A stretch of 64,000 nucleotides of DNA, taken from NCBI RefSeq assembly GCF_018798885.1, contig NZ_CP076361.1:3129501-3193500 (forward strand), in the 5' to 3' direction. Positions 27,874 through 38,784 of the stretch are shown in pieces (position 1 is the stretch's first letter; every line of letters starts with the position of its first letter). A model generated the notes under the pieces. That model made no database searches. It was not told where the DNA came from and saw nothing but the letters and a program-made list of their open reading frames with translations. Source of the stretch: Gemmobacter fulvus (GTDB lineage: Bacteria > Pseudomonadota > Alphaproteobacteria > Rhodobacterales > Rhodobacteraceae). The position numbers and the translations under genes are program-made.

Positions 27874-29850
27874 ATGGGCGGCGCGGTCGGCCGACGGCGC
27901 ATTGATCTGCTGTCGCTGATCCCGCTGGTGGCGATTGTCGCGCTGGTGGTGATGGTCGGCGCGCTGGTCTGGGCCGTCAACCGCAGCGAGGCGGATCAGG
28001 CGCGCATCAAGCTGGCGACGGATGCGCTCTGGGTGGAACAGACGCTGCGGTTCCAGCTGTCGATTGACGAGGACATGCTGGCGCGGCTGGCGCTGGATGC
28101 GGCAGGGGGCACACCGCCACAGGCGCTGGATGCGCGCGCCCGGCTGCATATCGCCACCAATCCCGAAATGCTGTCGGTGGTCTGGTATGACGGCGCGGGC
28201 CGCCCGGCGCGCGCGATGCCCAGCCTTGCCGATTCCGGCAATGCGGCATTGCTGGCGCTGATGCAGGCCAGCCCCGCGCGCAGCGCCCGCCCGATCTATG
28301 GCGATCTGGACGGTGATGCGAATGTGGCGATGGGGCTGCGGCTGGGGGGCGATGCGGGCTTTGTCATCGCCACGATCTCGGTGCCGCTGATGCTGGAGCG
28401 GCATATCCCTTGGTGGATTGCCGAACAATATGCGGTGCAGATCGCCGATGCGGGCGGCGGCGTTCTGGTCTCGCGCGCCCGGCTGATCCCGGATCCGGCC
28501 AACCCGAGCCACGCCATCAGCTTTGATCCGCCCTTGCGCGGCACGGTGCTGCGCATCAGCGCCTATGATCCGGCGACGGATGTGGGGGCGATGCTGCTGT
28601 TTGCCGCCGTGGCGGCGCTGGCCGGGTTTGCCATCCTGGCCATGCTGGTGCTCTATCGCAGTGCCGAACGGCGGCGCAGCGCCGAGATGCGCCTGCGTGG
28701 AGAGACAGCGTTCCGCCGTTCGATGGAAGAAAGCCTGACGGTGGGCCTGCGTGCCAAGGATCATCAGGGCCGGGTGCTGTATGTGAATTCGGCCTTTTGC
28801 AAGCTGGTCGGCTGGCCGTCCGGGGAACTTGTGGGGCGTTCCCCGCCCATGCCCTATTGGGATCCTGAAAGCATTGGTGAGACCGTGGCGCGGCACAAGG
28901 CGCTGGCCGAAGGCGGGGCGGTGTCACAGGCTTTCGAGACCCGCTTTCGCCGCCGCGATGGCAGCGAGATCGACGTTCAGGTCTATGAAGCGCCGCTGAT
29001 CGACGCCAAGGGCGCGCATCGCGGCTGGATGGGCTCGGTGATCGACATCACCGAAGCCAAGACCGCCGCCCGCATGGCGCGGGCACAGGATGAAACCATG
29101 GCGCGCACCGGGCGGCTGGTCACGCTGGGCGAAATGGCCTCGACGCTGGCGCATGAGCTGAACCAGCCGCTGTCGGCGATTGCCAGCTATGCCGCCGGGG
29201 TGATGAACCTGCTGGAACAGGGGCGCAGTGATCCGGCGCTGTTGCAGCCCGCGATGCAGAAACTGGCGCAGCAGGCCGGGCGGGCCGGGCTGATCATCCG
29301 GCGGATTCAGGATCTGGTGAAAAAGCGCGAACCGCATTTCACCGAAGTGGCGCTGGAAGAGGTGATTGCCGAAACCCTGGGCTTTCTGGCGGCGGATGCG
29401 CGCGAACATCGGGTGGCGCTGCGCAGCGATGTGCGCGCGGCCCCGCTGGTGCTGGCCGACCGCATCCTGCTGGAACAGGTGCTGATCAATCTGATCCGCA
29501 ATGGCATGGAAGCGATGGGCGAGGGGCGGCGCAGCGGCGACAGCCTGTTGCTGACCCTGCGCGAGGATGATGGCCGCGCGGTGATCGAGGTGGCCGATCA
29601 GGGCGCGGGCATTGATCCTTCGGTGGATGGCCGCCTGTTTGATGCCTTCACCTCGACCAAGGCGCATGGCATGGGCATGGGCCTGAACATCTGCCGCTCG
29701 ATCATCGAGCTGCATCGGGGCCAGCTGACCCACCGCCCGCAGCCGGGTGGCGGCACGGTGTTCAGCGTGGTTCTGCCGGGCGTTGCGACAGCCGACAGCG
29801 CCGCAGAGGATCAGACGACAGCGACCACGCAGGGGAGGGCGGCGGAATGA
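27874..29850 (+). CDS. dctS: Sensor histidine kinase, DctS-like
   Basis: A 658-residue membrane kinase. One helix near residues 12-34, a periplasmic sensor region (about 35-235), a second helix (about 238-258), then a PAS domain (TVGLRAKDHQGRVLYVNSAF to DITEAK), and a kinase core with LAHELNQPLSAIASYAAGVM (phospho-His near 427), NLIRNGMEAM (N box), DQGAGI and GMGMGLNICRSI. HELNQPL is typical of DctB/DctS kinases. The start at 27874 is uncertain: it is the first good in-frame ATG but its ribosome site is weak. It overlaps dctR by 4 bases and is divergent from dctP, so it probably senses the transported acid. Confidence 0.85.
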   Translation: MGGAVGRRRIDLLSLIPLVAIVALVVMVGALVWAVNRSEADQARIKLATDALWVEQTLRFQLSIDEDMLARLALDAAGGTPPQALDARARLHIATNPEMLSVVWYDGAGRPARAMPSLADSGNAALLALMQASPARSARPIYGDLDGDANVAMGLRLGGDAGFVIATISVPLMLERHIPWWIAEQYAVQIADAGGGVLVSRARLIPDPANPSHAISFDPPLRGTVLRISAYDPATDVGAMLLFAAVAALAGFAILAMLVLYRSAERRRSAEMRLRGETAFRRSMEESLTVGLRAKDHQGRVLYVNSAFCKLVGWPSGELVGRSPPMPYWDPESIGETVARHKALAEGGAVSQAFETRFRRRDGSEIDVQVYEAPLIDAKGAHRGWMGSVIDITEAKTAARMARAQDETMARTGRLVTLGEMASTLAHELNQPLSAIASYAAGVMNLLEQGRSDPALLQPAMQKLAQQAGRAGLIIRRIQDLVKKREPHFTEVALEEVIAETLGFLAADAREHRVALRSDVRAAPLVLADRILLEQVLINLIRNGMEAMGEGRRSGDSLLLTLREDDGRAVIEVADQGAGIDPSVDGRLFDAFTSTKAHGMGMGLNICRSIIELHRGQLTHRPQPGGGTVFSVVLPGVATADSAAEDQTTATTQGRAAE

Positions 29851-30467
29851 CAGGCATGATTCACATCGTGGATGATGAAGAGGCGATCCGCGACAGTCTG
29901 GCATTTCTGCTGGTGTCGCGCGGGCTTGAGGCGATGGGCTGGGACTCGGGCGAGGCCTTTCTGGCCGCGCAGCCACTGGAGGATTGCGCCTGTGTCATCC
30001 TTGATGTGCGGATGGGCGATCTGTCGGGGCCCGAAGTCTTTGCGCGGCTGCGCGCCATGGGCAATGCGGTGCCGGTGATCTTTCTGACCGGCCATGCCGA
30101 TGTGCCGGTGGCGGTGCAGACGCTGAAGGCCGGGGCGTTCGACTTTGTGGAAAAACCCTTCAACGACAATCAGATCGTCGATCTGGCGCTGAAGGCGATT
30201 GCGGCGCATGAGGCGCAGCAGGCCGAAGCGGCGGCCCGGCGCGACATCGACGCCCGCCTTGCCACGCTGTCGGCGCGCGAGGAGGAGGTGATGCGCCTGA
30301 TGATGACCGGCAGCCTGAACAAGCAGATCGCCGATATGCTGGGCATCGCCATGCGCACAGTCGAGGTGCATCGCGGCCGCGTGCTGGCCAAGATGGGCGT
30401 GCGCAATGCCATCGAACTGGCGGCAGTGCTGGGCGCCATGCCCGCTGATCCGCCCGGCCCGAAATGA
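29847..30467 (+). CDS. dctR: Response regulator, DctR-like (FixJ family)
   Basis: A 206-residue regulator. The receiver domain has Asp9-Asp10, the phosphorylated Asp53 in VILDVRMG, Thr in FLTGHADVPVAV and Lys in FVEKPF, followed by a LuxR-type helix-turn-helix (LSAREEEVMRLMMTGSLNKQIA, then RTVEVHRGRVLAKMGVRNAIEL). This is the FixJ/NarL architecture seen in Rhodobacter DctR. Its start overlaps the dctS stop, so the two are translationally coupled. The likely target is the divergent dctPQM promoter in 27655-27873. Confidence 0.88.
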   Translation: MTGMIHIVDDEEAIRDSLAFLLVSRGLEAMGWDSGEAFLAAQPLEDCACVILDVRMGDLSGPEVFARLRAMGNAVPVIFLTGHADVPVAVQTLKAGAFDFVEKPFNDNQIVDLALKAIAAHEAQQAEAAARRDIDARLATLSAREEEVMRLMMTGSLNKQIADMLGIAMRTVEVHRGRVLAKMGVRNAIELAAVLGAMPADPPGPK

Positions 30468-30470
30468 AAA

Positions 30471-30492
30471 CGCCCGGCAACAGTGCCGGGCG
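30471..30492. terminator. Shared terminator of dctR and efp
   Basis: CGCCCGGCA (30471-30479) pairs with TGCCGGGCG (30484-30492) four bases after the dctR stop. efp ends convergently at 30519. Confidence 0.7.
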
Positions 30493-30518
30493 TATGTCAT
30501 TCTGAGGCGCATGGCAGA

Positions 30519-31085
30519 TCAGTCCTTGGCACGCTCGACATAGGAATTGTCTTCGGTATTGATCACGATACGGGTGCCCGCGCCGATATGCGGCGGCACC
30601 AGCACGCGCAGCCCGTTGGAGCAGATCGCCGGTTTGTAGGAGGACGAGGCCGTCTGACCCTTGACCACCGGCTCGGTCTCGGTGATCTCGACCACCACTT
30701 TCTGCGGCAGCTCGATCGCGATGGCGATGCCTTCATGCGTGCGCAGATAGACCTTGATGCCTTCGGTCAGGAACACCTTGTCATCGCCCACCACATCGGC
30801 AGTGACGGTGATCTGTTCATAGGTGTTCGGCTCCATGAAGTGATAGCCTTCGCCATCCTCATAGAGGAAATCATATTCCCGCTCGTCCACCGTGGCCTTT
30901 TCGACCATCTCGGTCGTGCGCCAGCGTTCGGCAACCTTCACCCCGTCGGAAATGCGGCGCATGTCGACGCTGGTCGTGGGCGTGCCTTTGCCGGGGTGGA
31001 AGTTTTCGGCCTTGAGGACGGCATAAAGCTTGCCGTCCATCTCGACGACATTGCCTTTGCGAAGCGAGGATGCGATGACTTTCAA
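30519..31085 (-). CDS. efp: Elongation factor P
   Basis: A 188-residue EF-P, which relieves ribosome stalling at polyproline. It has the three beta-barrel domains of the family: KOW-like N-terminal part with NFHPGKGTP (modified Lys33), an OB domain, and the C-terminal [29 protein letters not shown] segment, split over 160-186. The lysine in PGKG indicates the beta-lysylation type. The modifying enzyme EpmA is encoded divergently, 117 bases away. Confidence 0.97.
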   Translation of the reverse strand: MKVIASSLRKGNVVEMDGKLYAVLKAENFHPGKGTPTTSVDMRRISDGVKVAERWRTTEMVEKATVDEREYDFLYEDGEGYHFMEPNTYEQITVTADVVGDDKVFLTEGIKVYLRTHEGIAIAIELPQKVVVEITETEPVVKGQTASSSYKPAICSNGLRVLVPPHIGAGTRIVINTEDNSYVERAKD

Positions 31086-31202
31086 GTGGCGGTTCCTTGT
31101 GGTTGCGACGGCTGCGGCCTAAAAGGCGGCAGGCTTTGCGCCGCCTTTAGCGCATCCAGCCAGAAATCTCCACCCGGAAATCTTCAGGGAAAGCCTGCCG
31201 CC

Positions 31203-32249
31203 GTGCCCGACCTTTCACAACCCTGGTGGACCGCGCAGGTCCATGCCGACCGCCGCCCGCTTTTGCTGGCCCGCAACCGCATACAGGCCGGGCTGCGGAT
31301 CTGGCTGGCCGATGAAGGCTTTACCGAGGTGGATCCGGTGGCGCTTCAGGTCAGCCCCGGCAATGAGGCGCATCTGCACGGCTTTGCCACCGAGGCCATC
31401 GGCGCGGATGGGCAGGGGCGGCGGATGTATCTGCATACCAGCCCGGAATTCGCCATGAAGAAACTGCTGGCGGCGGGAGAGACGCGGATTGCCGCCTTTG
31501 CGCATGTCTGGCGCAACCGCGAACGCGGGCCGCTGCACAGCCCGGAATTTACCATGCTGGAATGGTATCGCGTGGGGCAGGGCTATGAGGTGCTGATGGA
31601 CGATTGCACCGCCTTCCTGCGTCTGGCGGCCAGGGTGGCGGGGGCGGATCTGCTGCGCTTCCGCGACCGCAGTTGCGATCCCTTTGCCGAACCGGAGCGG
31701 CTGAGTGTGGCCGAGGCCTTTGCGCGCCATGCCGGGATTGACCTTCTGGCCACCGTCGATGCCGCGGGCCTCCCCGATGGCGCGGCGCTGGCGGCGCAGA
31801 TGCAGGCGCAGGGGATGCGGGTCGCCGCCGATGACACCTGGTCTGATCTGCTGAGCCGGGTTCTGGTGGCCAGGGTGGAGCCGCATCTGGGCCATGGCCG
31901 CATCACCATTCTGGACCGCTACCCGATTGCCGAAGCAGCGCTGGCCCGGCCCACGGCGGATGATCCGCGGGTGGCCGAACGGTTCGAAGTCTATGCCTGC
32001 GGCGTGGAACTGGCGAATGGCTTTGGCGAATTGACCAACCCCGCCGAACAGCGCCGCCGCTTTGCGCTGGAGATGGATGAAAAGGCGCGGGTTTACGGCG
32101 AACGCTATCCGCTGGACGAAGAGTTTCTGACAGCGCTGGCGCAGATGCCTGCCGCCTCGGGCATTGCGCTGGGCTTCGACCGGCTGGTGATGCTGGCGAC
32201 CGGTGCCGCGCGGATCGACGATGTGATCTGGGTGCCCGTTGCATCGTGA
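31203..32249 (+). CDS. epmA: EF-P lysine ligase EpmA
   Basis: A 348-residue class II lysyl-tRNA-synthetase-like enzyme lacking the anticodon-binding domain. It attaches beta-lysine to EF-P. A GTG start at 31203 follows AGGGAAAG. Motif 2 region: FAHVWRNRERGPLHSPEFTMLEWYR; motif 3: GIALGFDRLVMLATG; FEVYACGVELANGFGELTNP matches the GenX/PoxA subfamily. Divergent pairing with efp supports the assignment. The partner aminomutase EpmB is not in this window. Confidence 0.92.
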   Translation: MPDLSQPWWTAQVHADRRPLLLARNRIQAGLRIWLADEGFTEVDPVALQVSPGNEAHLHGFATEAIGADGQGRRMYLHTSPEFAMKKLLAAGETRIAAFAHVWRNRERGPLHSPEFTMLEWYRVGQGYEVLMDDCTAFLRLAARVAGADLLRFRDRSCDPFAEPERLSVAEAFARHAGIDLLATVDAAGLPDGAALAAQMQAQGMRVAADDTWSDLLSRVLVARVEPHLGHGRITILDRYPIAEAALARPTADDPRVAERFEVYACGVELANGFGELTNPAEQRRRFALEMDEKARVYGERYPLDEEFLTALAQMPAASGIALGFDRLVMLATGAARIDDVIWVPVAS

Positions 32250-32359
32250 CGGGCGGGCGACCCCGGTTTTTTTCGGGGTGCCACTGGAATTGACGCCACG
32301 CCCTCGTTAAGTGTGGATGATCTTGCCGGGCCAGCCCGGTGTTTTGGGCTTTGCCGCAA

Positions 32360-33637
32360 ATGTATCTGGAAATCGCGATCGTCTTTCTGCTCACGCTGGT
32401 GAACGGAGGATTGGCGATGTCTGAACTGGCCATTGTCTCGGCCCGCACCGCGCGGCTGAAGGTCATGGCGGATCGTGGATCGCGCGGGGCCACGGTTGCG
32501 ATGCGACTGGCGGAACATCCGGGGCGTTTTCTGTCGTCCGTGCAGATCGGCATCACGCTGGTCGGGGTGTTGTCGGGGGCGTTTTCGGGCGCGACACTTG
32601 GCGCGCGCCTGTCCGGGGCGCTGCTGGAGGCGGGCATGTCGCCCGCGCTGGCGCAGCCGCTGGGCGTCGGCTCGGTCGTGGTGGCCATCACCTATCTGTC
32701 GCTGATCGTGGGCGAACTGGTTCCCAAACAGATCGCCCTGCGCGCGCCCGAGGCCGTGGCGGCACGGGTGGCACCGGTGATGCTGTGGATCGCGCGCATC
32801 GGCGCGCCGCTGGTCTGGCTTCTGGACCGTTCGGGGCGGCTGATCCTGCGGCTGCTGGGCCAGTCCGGCGTGTCGGACAGCACGATGAGCGATGAAGAGG
32901 TGAAGCTTGTCATCTCCGAGGCGGAAAGCGCCGGGGTGATGGACAAGGCCGAAACGGAAATGATCGCCGGGGTGATGCGCATCGCCGACCGCACCGCCCG
33001 GGGCCTGATGACGCCACGGCACGAGGTGGAAACCGTCGATGTCAGCGACAGCTCGCAAACCATCATCCGCCGCTTTCGCGAAGGGCGTCACTCGCGCCTT
33101 GCCGTGCGCGATGGCGAGCCGGACAATGTGATCGGTGTGCTGCATGCGCGCGATTTTCTGGGCAGTTCGGCGCAGCGCGGCGGCGTGGATGTGCGCAGCC
33201 ATGTGATCGACGCGCCGGTTGTCCGCGACGGCATGGGCGCGCTGGATGTGATCGAGGCGCTGCGCAGTGCGGCGGCGCATATGGTGCTGGTCTTCGATGA
33301 ATACGGCCATTTCGAGGGCATCATCACCCCGATGGACGTGCTGGAGGCCATAACCGGCGGCTTTGCCGATGCCACCGAGGATGAACCGAAGATGGTCGAG
33401 CGCGAGGACGGATCCTTCCTCGTGGCGGGCTGGATGCCGGTGGATGAATTCGCCGACCGTCTGGGCCTTGATCTGCGCCCCGACCGCGATTTTGAAACCG
33501 TGGCCGGGCTGGTGATCGACACGATGGGCGCGCTGCCCGCGACGGGCGAGCGGGTCATGCTTTCGGGCTGGCGGGTCGAGGTGATCGACCTTGATGGCCG
33601 CCGCATCGACAAACTGCTGGTGTCGCGCGCGCCGTGA
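32360..33637 (+). CDS. CNNM/CorC-type transporter (TlyC-like)
   Basis: A 425-residue protein of the hemolysin C/CNNM family. An N-terminal CNNM membrane domain of four hydrophobic segments (MYLEIAIVFLLTLVNGGLAM, GITLVGVLSGAFSGATLG, and others up to residue 170) includes SELAIVSARTARL and VGELVPKQIALR. Two CBS domains follow (about 200-325; LMTPRHEVETVD, FDEYGHFEGIITPMDVLEAI), then a CorC_HlyC domain (about 340-422). The family moves Mg2+ or Co2+ or regulates such transport; hemolysin is a historic name. A GTG at 32339 is an alternative start. Confidence 0.88.
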   Translation: MYLEIAIVFLLTLVNGGLAMSELAIVSARTARLKVMADRGSRGATVAMRLAEHPGRFLSSVQIGITLVGVLSGAFSGATLGARLSGALLEAGMSPALAQPLGVGSVVVAITYLSLIVGELVPKQIALRAPEAVAARVAPVMLWIARIGAPLVWLLDRSGRLILRLLGQSGVSDSTMSDEEVKLVISEAESAGVMDKAETEMIAGVMRIADRTARGLMTPRHEVETVDVSDSSQTIIRRFREGRHSRLAVRDGEPDNVIGVLHARDFLGSSAQRGGVDVRSHVIDAPVVRDGMGALDVIEALRSAAAHMVLVFDEYGHFEGIITPMDVLEAITGGFADATEDEPKMVEREDGSFLVAGWMPVDEFADRLGLDLRPDRDFETVAGLVIDTMGALPATGERVMLSGWRVEVIDLDGRRIDKLLVSRAP

Positions 33638-33663
33638 CAGGTGCCGGAATGGCCGCGCCATGA

Positions 33664-35001
<1,338 letters not shown>

Positions 35002-35024
35002 GCATCCGTCACGGCACGACAAGA

Positions 35025-35054
35025 CCCCCGGCAGCCACGCTGCCGGGGGTTTTT
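35025..35054 (+). terminator. Terminator of the takP-like gene
   Basis: CCCCCGGCAG (35025-35034), loop CCACG, CTGCCGGGGG (35040-35049), then five T residues. Confidence 0.88.
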
Positions 35055-35134
35055 GTTTGCCCCTGCCCGACATCGCCACAAAGAAAAACGGCGGCCCGGT
35101 GAGGGGCCGCCGTCGCATTTCTGAACAAGTGCTT

Positions 35135-36913
35135 TCAGTTGGCCGGAGCGGGTGTCACCGCGTCGGGCTGCTGCCCGATGGCCGGAGCGCCGAGAGAGGG
35201 GGCACCCAGCGAGGGCGCGCCCAATGTCGGTGCCCCGATCGCAGGCGCGGCACCGGGGACTGGTTGCCCCAGGCCTCCCCCCAGCCCGCCGCCGCCCAAG
35301 GTGGGCATCTGCGGCAGGGTGATCGTGACGTTGGATGTATCGACCGGCGTGCCCTTGTAGTGCATCACCAGTTGCGGGAAGGCGATCACCACGCCGACCA
35401 TCACCACCTGGATCACCACGAAGGGCACCGCCCCCCAATAGATCTGCCCGGTGGTCACCGGATCGGTTTTCTTGCCCGTGACCTTGTCGAGATAGGGGAT
35501 CCGCGGCGCGACCGAGCGCAGATAGAACAGCGCAAAGCCGAAGGGCGGGTGCATGAACGAGGTCTGCATGTTCACGCCCAGGATGATGCCGAGCCAGATC
35601 AGGTCGATGCCCAATGCCTCGGCCGGGGCGACAAGCAGCGGCACGATGATGAAGGCCAGCTCGAAAAAGTCGAGGAAGAAGGCCAGCAGGAACACCAAGA
35701 TCGACACGAAGATCAGGAAGCCGGTTTCGCCGCCGGGCAGCGAGGTCAGCAGATGTTCGACCCAGATATGGCCGTTCACGCCATAGAAGGTCAGCGAGAA
35801 CACGCGTGCGCCCAGCAGGATGAACATCACGAAGGCCGAAAGGCGCGTCGTGGCGGCCAGCGCCTGTGTAACCACGGCCATGGTCAGCCGCCCCTTCCCC
35901 GCCGCCAGCAGCAGTGCGCCGACAGCGCCCATCGCCCCGCCTTCGGTGGGGGTGGCGATGCCGAGGAAGATCGTGCCCAGCACCAGGAAGATCAGCGCCA
36001 GCGGCGGGATCAGCACGATGATGACCTGCTGTGCCAGCCGCGACATGATGCCGGTTTTCAGGCTCTTGTCGACGACGGCGGCCAGATAGATCGCCAGAAT
36101 ACCGACCACAGCCCCCAGAATGGTGGCATTGCTGCTGCCATCCTGATCGAAGTAGCGATGCGCGCCGTAAGAAATCGCCACTGCCGCCGCAAGGGCCACA
36201 AACAGCGAGGTCACACCATGGCCCAGCGTGCGCGCCTCAAGCGGCAGGGCAGGCATGGAGTTGGGCTTCAGGATCGACATGAGCAGCACATAGCCCATGT
36301 AGAACCCGGTCAGGATCAGGCCGGGCAGCATGGCGGCGGTATACATGTCGCCGACAGAGCGGCCCAATTGGTCTGCCAGAACGATCAGCACAAGGCTGGG
36401 CGGGATGATCTGCGCCAGCGTGCCCGAGGCGGCAATGACGCCCGAGGCGATGCGCCGGTCATAGCCATAGCGCAGCATGATCGGCAGCGAAATCAGGCCC
36501 ATGGCGATCACCGAGGCCGCAACGACGCCGGTGGTCGCTGCCAGCAGCGCGCCGACGATGATCACCGCATAGGCGAGCCCGCCCCGGATCGGCCCGAACA
36601 ATTGCCCGATGGTGTCCAGCAGGTCTTCGGCCATGCCGCTGCGTTCCAGCACGATCCCCATGAAGGTAAAGAAGGGGATGGCCAATAAGGTCTCGTTCGC
36701 CAGCACCCCCCAGAACCGGTTGGGCAAGGTGTTGAGCAGGGGCCAATCAAGCGTGATGTTGCCTGCGGACAGGGGCGCGAGTTCAACGCCGATGAAGAAG
36801 AAGAACAGCCCGTTTGCCGCCAGCGCGAACGCCACCGGATAGCCCAGCAGCAGAAAGATCACGAGGCTGGCGAACATGATCGGGGCCATGTTCAGCGCGA
36901 TGAATTCCATCAT
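35135..36913 (-). CDS. TRAP large permease, TakM-like, with a G/A/P-rich tail
   Basis: A 592-residue membrane protein of the longer DctM subfamily, with LAIPFFTFMGIVLERSGMAEDLL, AATTGVVAASVIAMGL, SGTLAQIIPPSLVLIVLADQLG and, late, FMHPPFGFALFYLRSVAP. The last 55 residues are unusual: GGGGLGGGLGQPVPGAAP followed by repeated GAPxLGAPxLGAP units and a QPDAVTPAPAN end. The tail is low complexity and probably extends into the periplasm or cytoplasm unfolded. It overlaps the small permease gene by 4 bases and likely works with the convergent TakP-like protein. Confidence 0.88.
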   Translation of the reverse strand: MMEFIALNMAPIMFASLVIFLLLGYPVAFALAANGLFFFFIGVELAPLSAGNITLDWPLLNTLPNRFWGVLANETLLAIPFFTFMGIVLERSGMAEDLLDTIGQLFGPIRGGLAYAVIIVGALLAATTGVVAASVIAMGLISLPIMLRYGYDRRIASGVIAASGTLAQIIPPSLVLIVLADQLGRSVGDMYTAAMLPGLILTGFYMGYVLLMSILKPNSMPALPLEARTLGHGVTSLFVALAAAVAISYGAHRYFDQDGSSNATILGAVVGILAIYLAAVVDKSLKTGIMSRLAQQVIIVLIPPLALIFLVLGTIFLGIATPTEGGAMGAVGALLLAAGKGRLTMAVVTQALAATTRLSAFVMFILLGARVFSLTFYGVNGHIWVEHLLTSLPGGETGFLIFVSILVFLLAFFLDFFELAFIIVPLLVAPAEALGIDLIWLGIILGVNMQTSFMHPPFGFALFYLRSVAPRIPYLDKVTGKKTDPVTTGQIYWGAVPFVVIQVVMVGVVIAFPQLVMHYKGTPVDTSNVTITLPQMPTLGGGGLGGGLGQPVPGAAPAIGAPTLGAPSLGAPSLGAPAIGQQPDAVTPAPAN

Positions 36914-37494
36914 TTCGTGATCTCCTCGACCAGCGCCTTGCCTTCCAGCTCGGCCGCCTCATGGGCAGAGACGAAGGGGGTCGGATCTTCCATGTCGCCG
37001 CGCATCACGGCGATCTTCTTGATGATCTCCGAGACGCCCTGAAAGGCCAGCAGGGTGAAGCCGATCAGCAGCAGCGCCTTGGCGGGCCAGATGATCAGAC
37101 CACCCGAATTGGTCGACACCTCGCCCGAAGTGTAGGACCGCGCGACATAGGGCACGAAGTAATACAGCATCAGCAGCACGAAAGGCATCAGGAACACCAC
37201 ATGGCCGAACAGGTCGATCCAGTGCTGCACCCGGCGCGAGAACATGCCGTAAACGATGTCGATGCGGATATGTTCGTTCTGTTTCAACGTATAGGCTGCA
37301 GCCAGCAGGAAGGCTGCGCCGAAAAGATACCATTGCAATTCCAGCCAGGAGTTGGAGGAAACGCTGAATATTTTACGCACGATGGCGTTGGTTGCGCTGA
37401 CGATCACCGCAATCAGGATCAGCCATGACACGGCTTTTCCGATGATTTCATTGATACGGTCGATCCCCGCGGATACCGCGAGCAGGCTTTTCAT
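36910..37494 (-). CDS. TRAP small permease, TakQ-like
   Basis: A 194-residue membrane protein with four hydrophobic segments: ISWLILIAVIVSATNAIV-like sequence (about 20-40), WLELQWYLFGAAFLLAAAYTL (54-74), a third near 88-112 and WPAKALLLIGFTLLAFQGVSEIIK (136-159). NEHIRIDIVYGMFSRR is typical of DctQ-family loops. The C-terminal 30 residues are acidic. It is the first gene of a two-gene unit with the large permease. The 255 bases upstream (37495-37749) hold the divergent promoters with cysK. Confidence 0.86.
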   Translation of the reverse strand: MKSLLAVSAGIDRINEIIGKAVSWLILIAVIVSATNAIVRKIFSVSSNSWLELQWYLFGAAFLLAAAYTLKQNEHIRIDIVYGMFSRRVQHWIDLFGHVVFLMPFVLLMLYYFVPYVARSYTSGEVSTNSGGLIIWPAKALLLIGFTLLAFQGVSEIIKKIAVMRGDMEDPTPFVSAHEAAELEGKALVEEITK

Positions 37495-37749
37495 CTGTAA
37501 GACCCCCCTTCAGTTGGCGCTCTGGCGGCGCTCATATCTCATAATTTGGGAAAGTGGTAAGAAAAGTTGTCCAATTCCGCGAAACTTCTCCTCCTACTGC
37601 CGAGTTTCACGGATTTTTGCTCCAAAACCAAGGGGTAACGTGCGGGAAAGCGTTCCTGACTTGCCTGCTGCCTACAACTTGGGCACCGGGGTTCTTGAGT
37701 TCCGCCCCGGCTGACCCTAAACCTAGGGGGCAGAACAAAGGATGCTCTC

Positions 37750-38784
37750 ATGCGTGTGTACAGCGATCTGGCCCAGTCGATCGGCAATACCCCTCTCATC
37801 CGGCTGAAGAAGGCGTCAGAGCTGACGGGATGCGAGATCCTGGGCAAGGCGGAGTTCATGAATCCGGGCCAGTCGGTCAAGGATCGGGCGGCGCTTTTCA
37901 TCATCAAGGATGCGGTCGCCAAGGGCCTGCTGAAGCCCGGTGGCACGATTGTCGAAGGCACGGCGGGCAATACCGGCATCGGCCTTGCGCTGGTCGGCGC
38001 GTCGATGGGGTTCAAGACGGTGATCGTGATCCCGGAAACCCAGAGCCAGGAAAAGAAGGACATGCTGCGCCTTGCCGGGGCAGAGCTGGTTCAGGTGCCT
38101 GCCGCCGCCTACAAGAACCCCAACAATTATGTGCGCTATTCGGGCCGTCTGGCCGAGGCGCTGGCCAAGACCGAACCGAATGGCGCGATCTGGGCCAATC
38201 AGTTTGACAATGTGGCGAACCGCCAGTCGCATATCGAAACCACCGGGCCGGAAATCTGGGAACAGACTGATGGCAAGGTGGATGGCTTCATCTGCGCCGT
38301 CGGCTCGGGTGGCACGCTGGCCGGTGTGGGCATGGCCTTGCAGCCCAAGGGCGTGAAGATCGGTCTGGCCGACCCGGAAGGCGCATCGCTGCACAGTTTT
38401 TACACCGAAGGCACGCTGGACGCGCCCGGCAGTTCGATCACCGAAGGCATCGGGCAGGGGCGCATCACTGCCAATCTGGAAGGCTTCCGCCCCGATTTCA
38501 GCTATCGCATCCCCGATGCCGAGGCGCTGCCGATCGTGTTTGATCTGTTGCAGGACGAAGGGCTGTGCCTTGGCGGCTCGTCCGGCATCAATATTGCCGG
38601 CGCGATCCGCATGGCGCGCGAGATGGGTCCGGGGCACCGGATCGTCACCATCCTGTGCGATTACGGCACGCGCTATCAGTCCAAGCTGTTCAACCCGGCC
38701 TTCCTGAAAGAAAAGGGCCTGCCGGTGCCGGATTGGCTGGACCGGGCACCGCGCCCGATCCCGGAAGTTTATGCTGACGCATGA
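37750..38784 (+). CDS. cysK: Cysteine synthase A
   Basis: A 344-residue PLP enzyme making cysteine from O-acetylserine and sulfide. Visible are SIGNTPLIRL, the PLP lysine in PGQSVKDRAAL (Lys44), EGTAGNTGIGLA (phosphate loop), QFDNVANRQSH, AVGSGGTLAGVGM and GLCLGGSSGINIAGAI. It is somewhat longer than the classic enzyme, which is usual for the alphaproteobacterial type. Its stop overlaps the next gene's start (ATGA), so it heads a three-gene unit with the MscS channel and alaX. Confidence 0.95.
   Translation: MRVYSDLAQSIGNTPLIRLKKASELTGCEILGKAEFMNPGQSVKDRAALFIIKDAVAKGLLKPGGTIVEGTAGNTGIGLALVGASMGFKTVIVIPETQSQEKKDMLRLAGAELVQVPAAAYKNPNNYVRYSGRLAEALAKTEPNGAIWANQFDNVANRQSHIETTGPEIWEQTDGKVDGFICAVGSGGTLAGVGMALQPKGVKIGLADPEGASLHSFYTEGTLDAPGSSITEGIGQGRITANLEGFRPDFSYRIPDAEALPIVFDLLQDEGLCLGGSSGINIAGAIRMAREMGPGHRIVTILCDYGTRYQSKLFNPAFLKEKGLPVPDWLDRAPRPIPEVYADA

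Noticed and set aside
37495-37749. Possible small gene between the TRAP small permease and cysK
   Set aside because: The short open frames have no ribosome site or domain; the region is best read as two divergent promoters.
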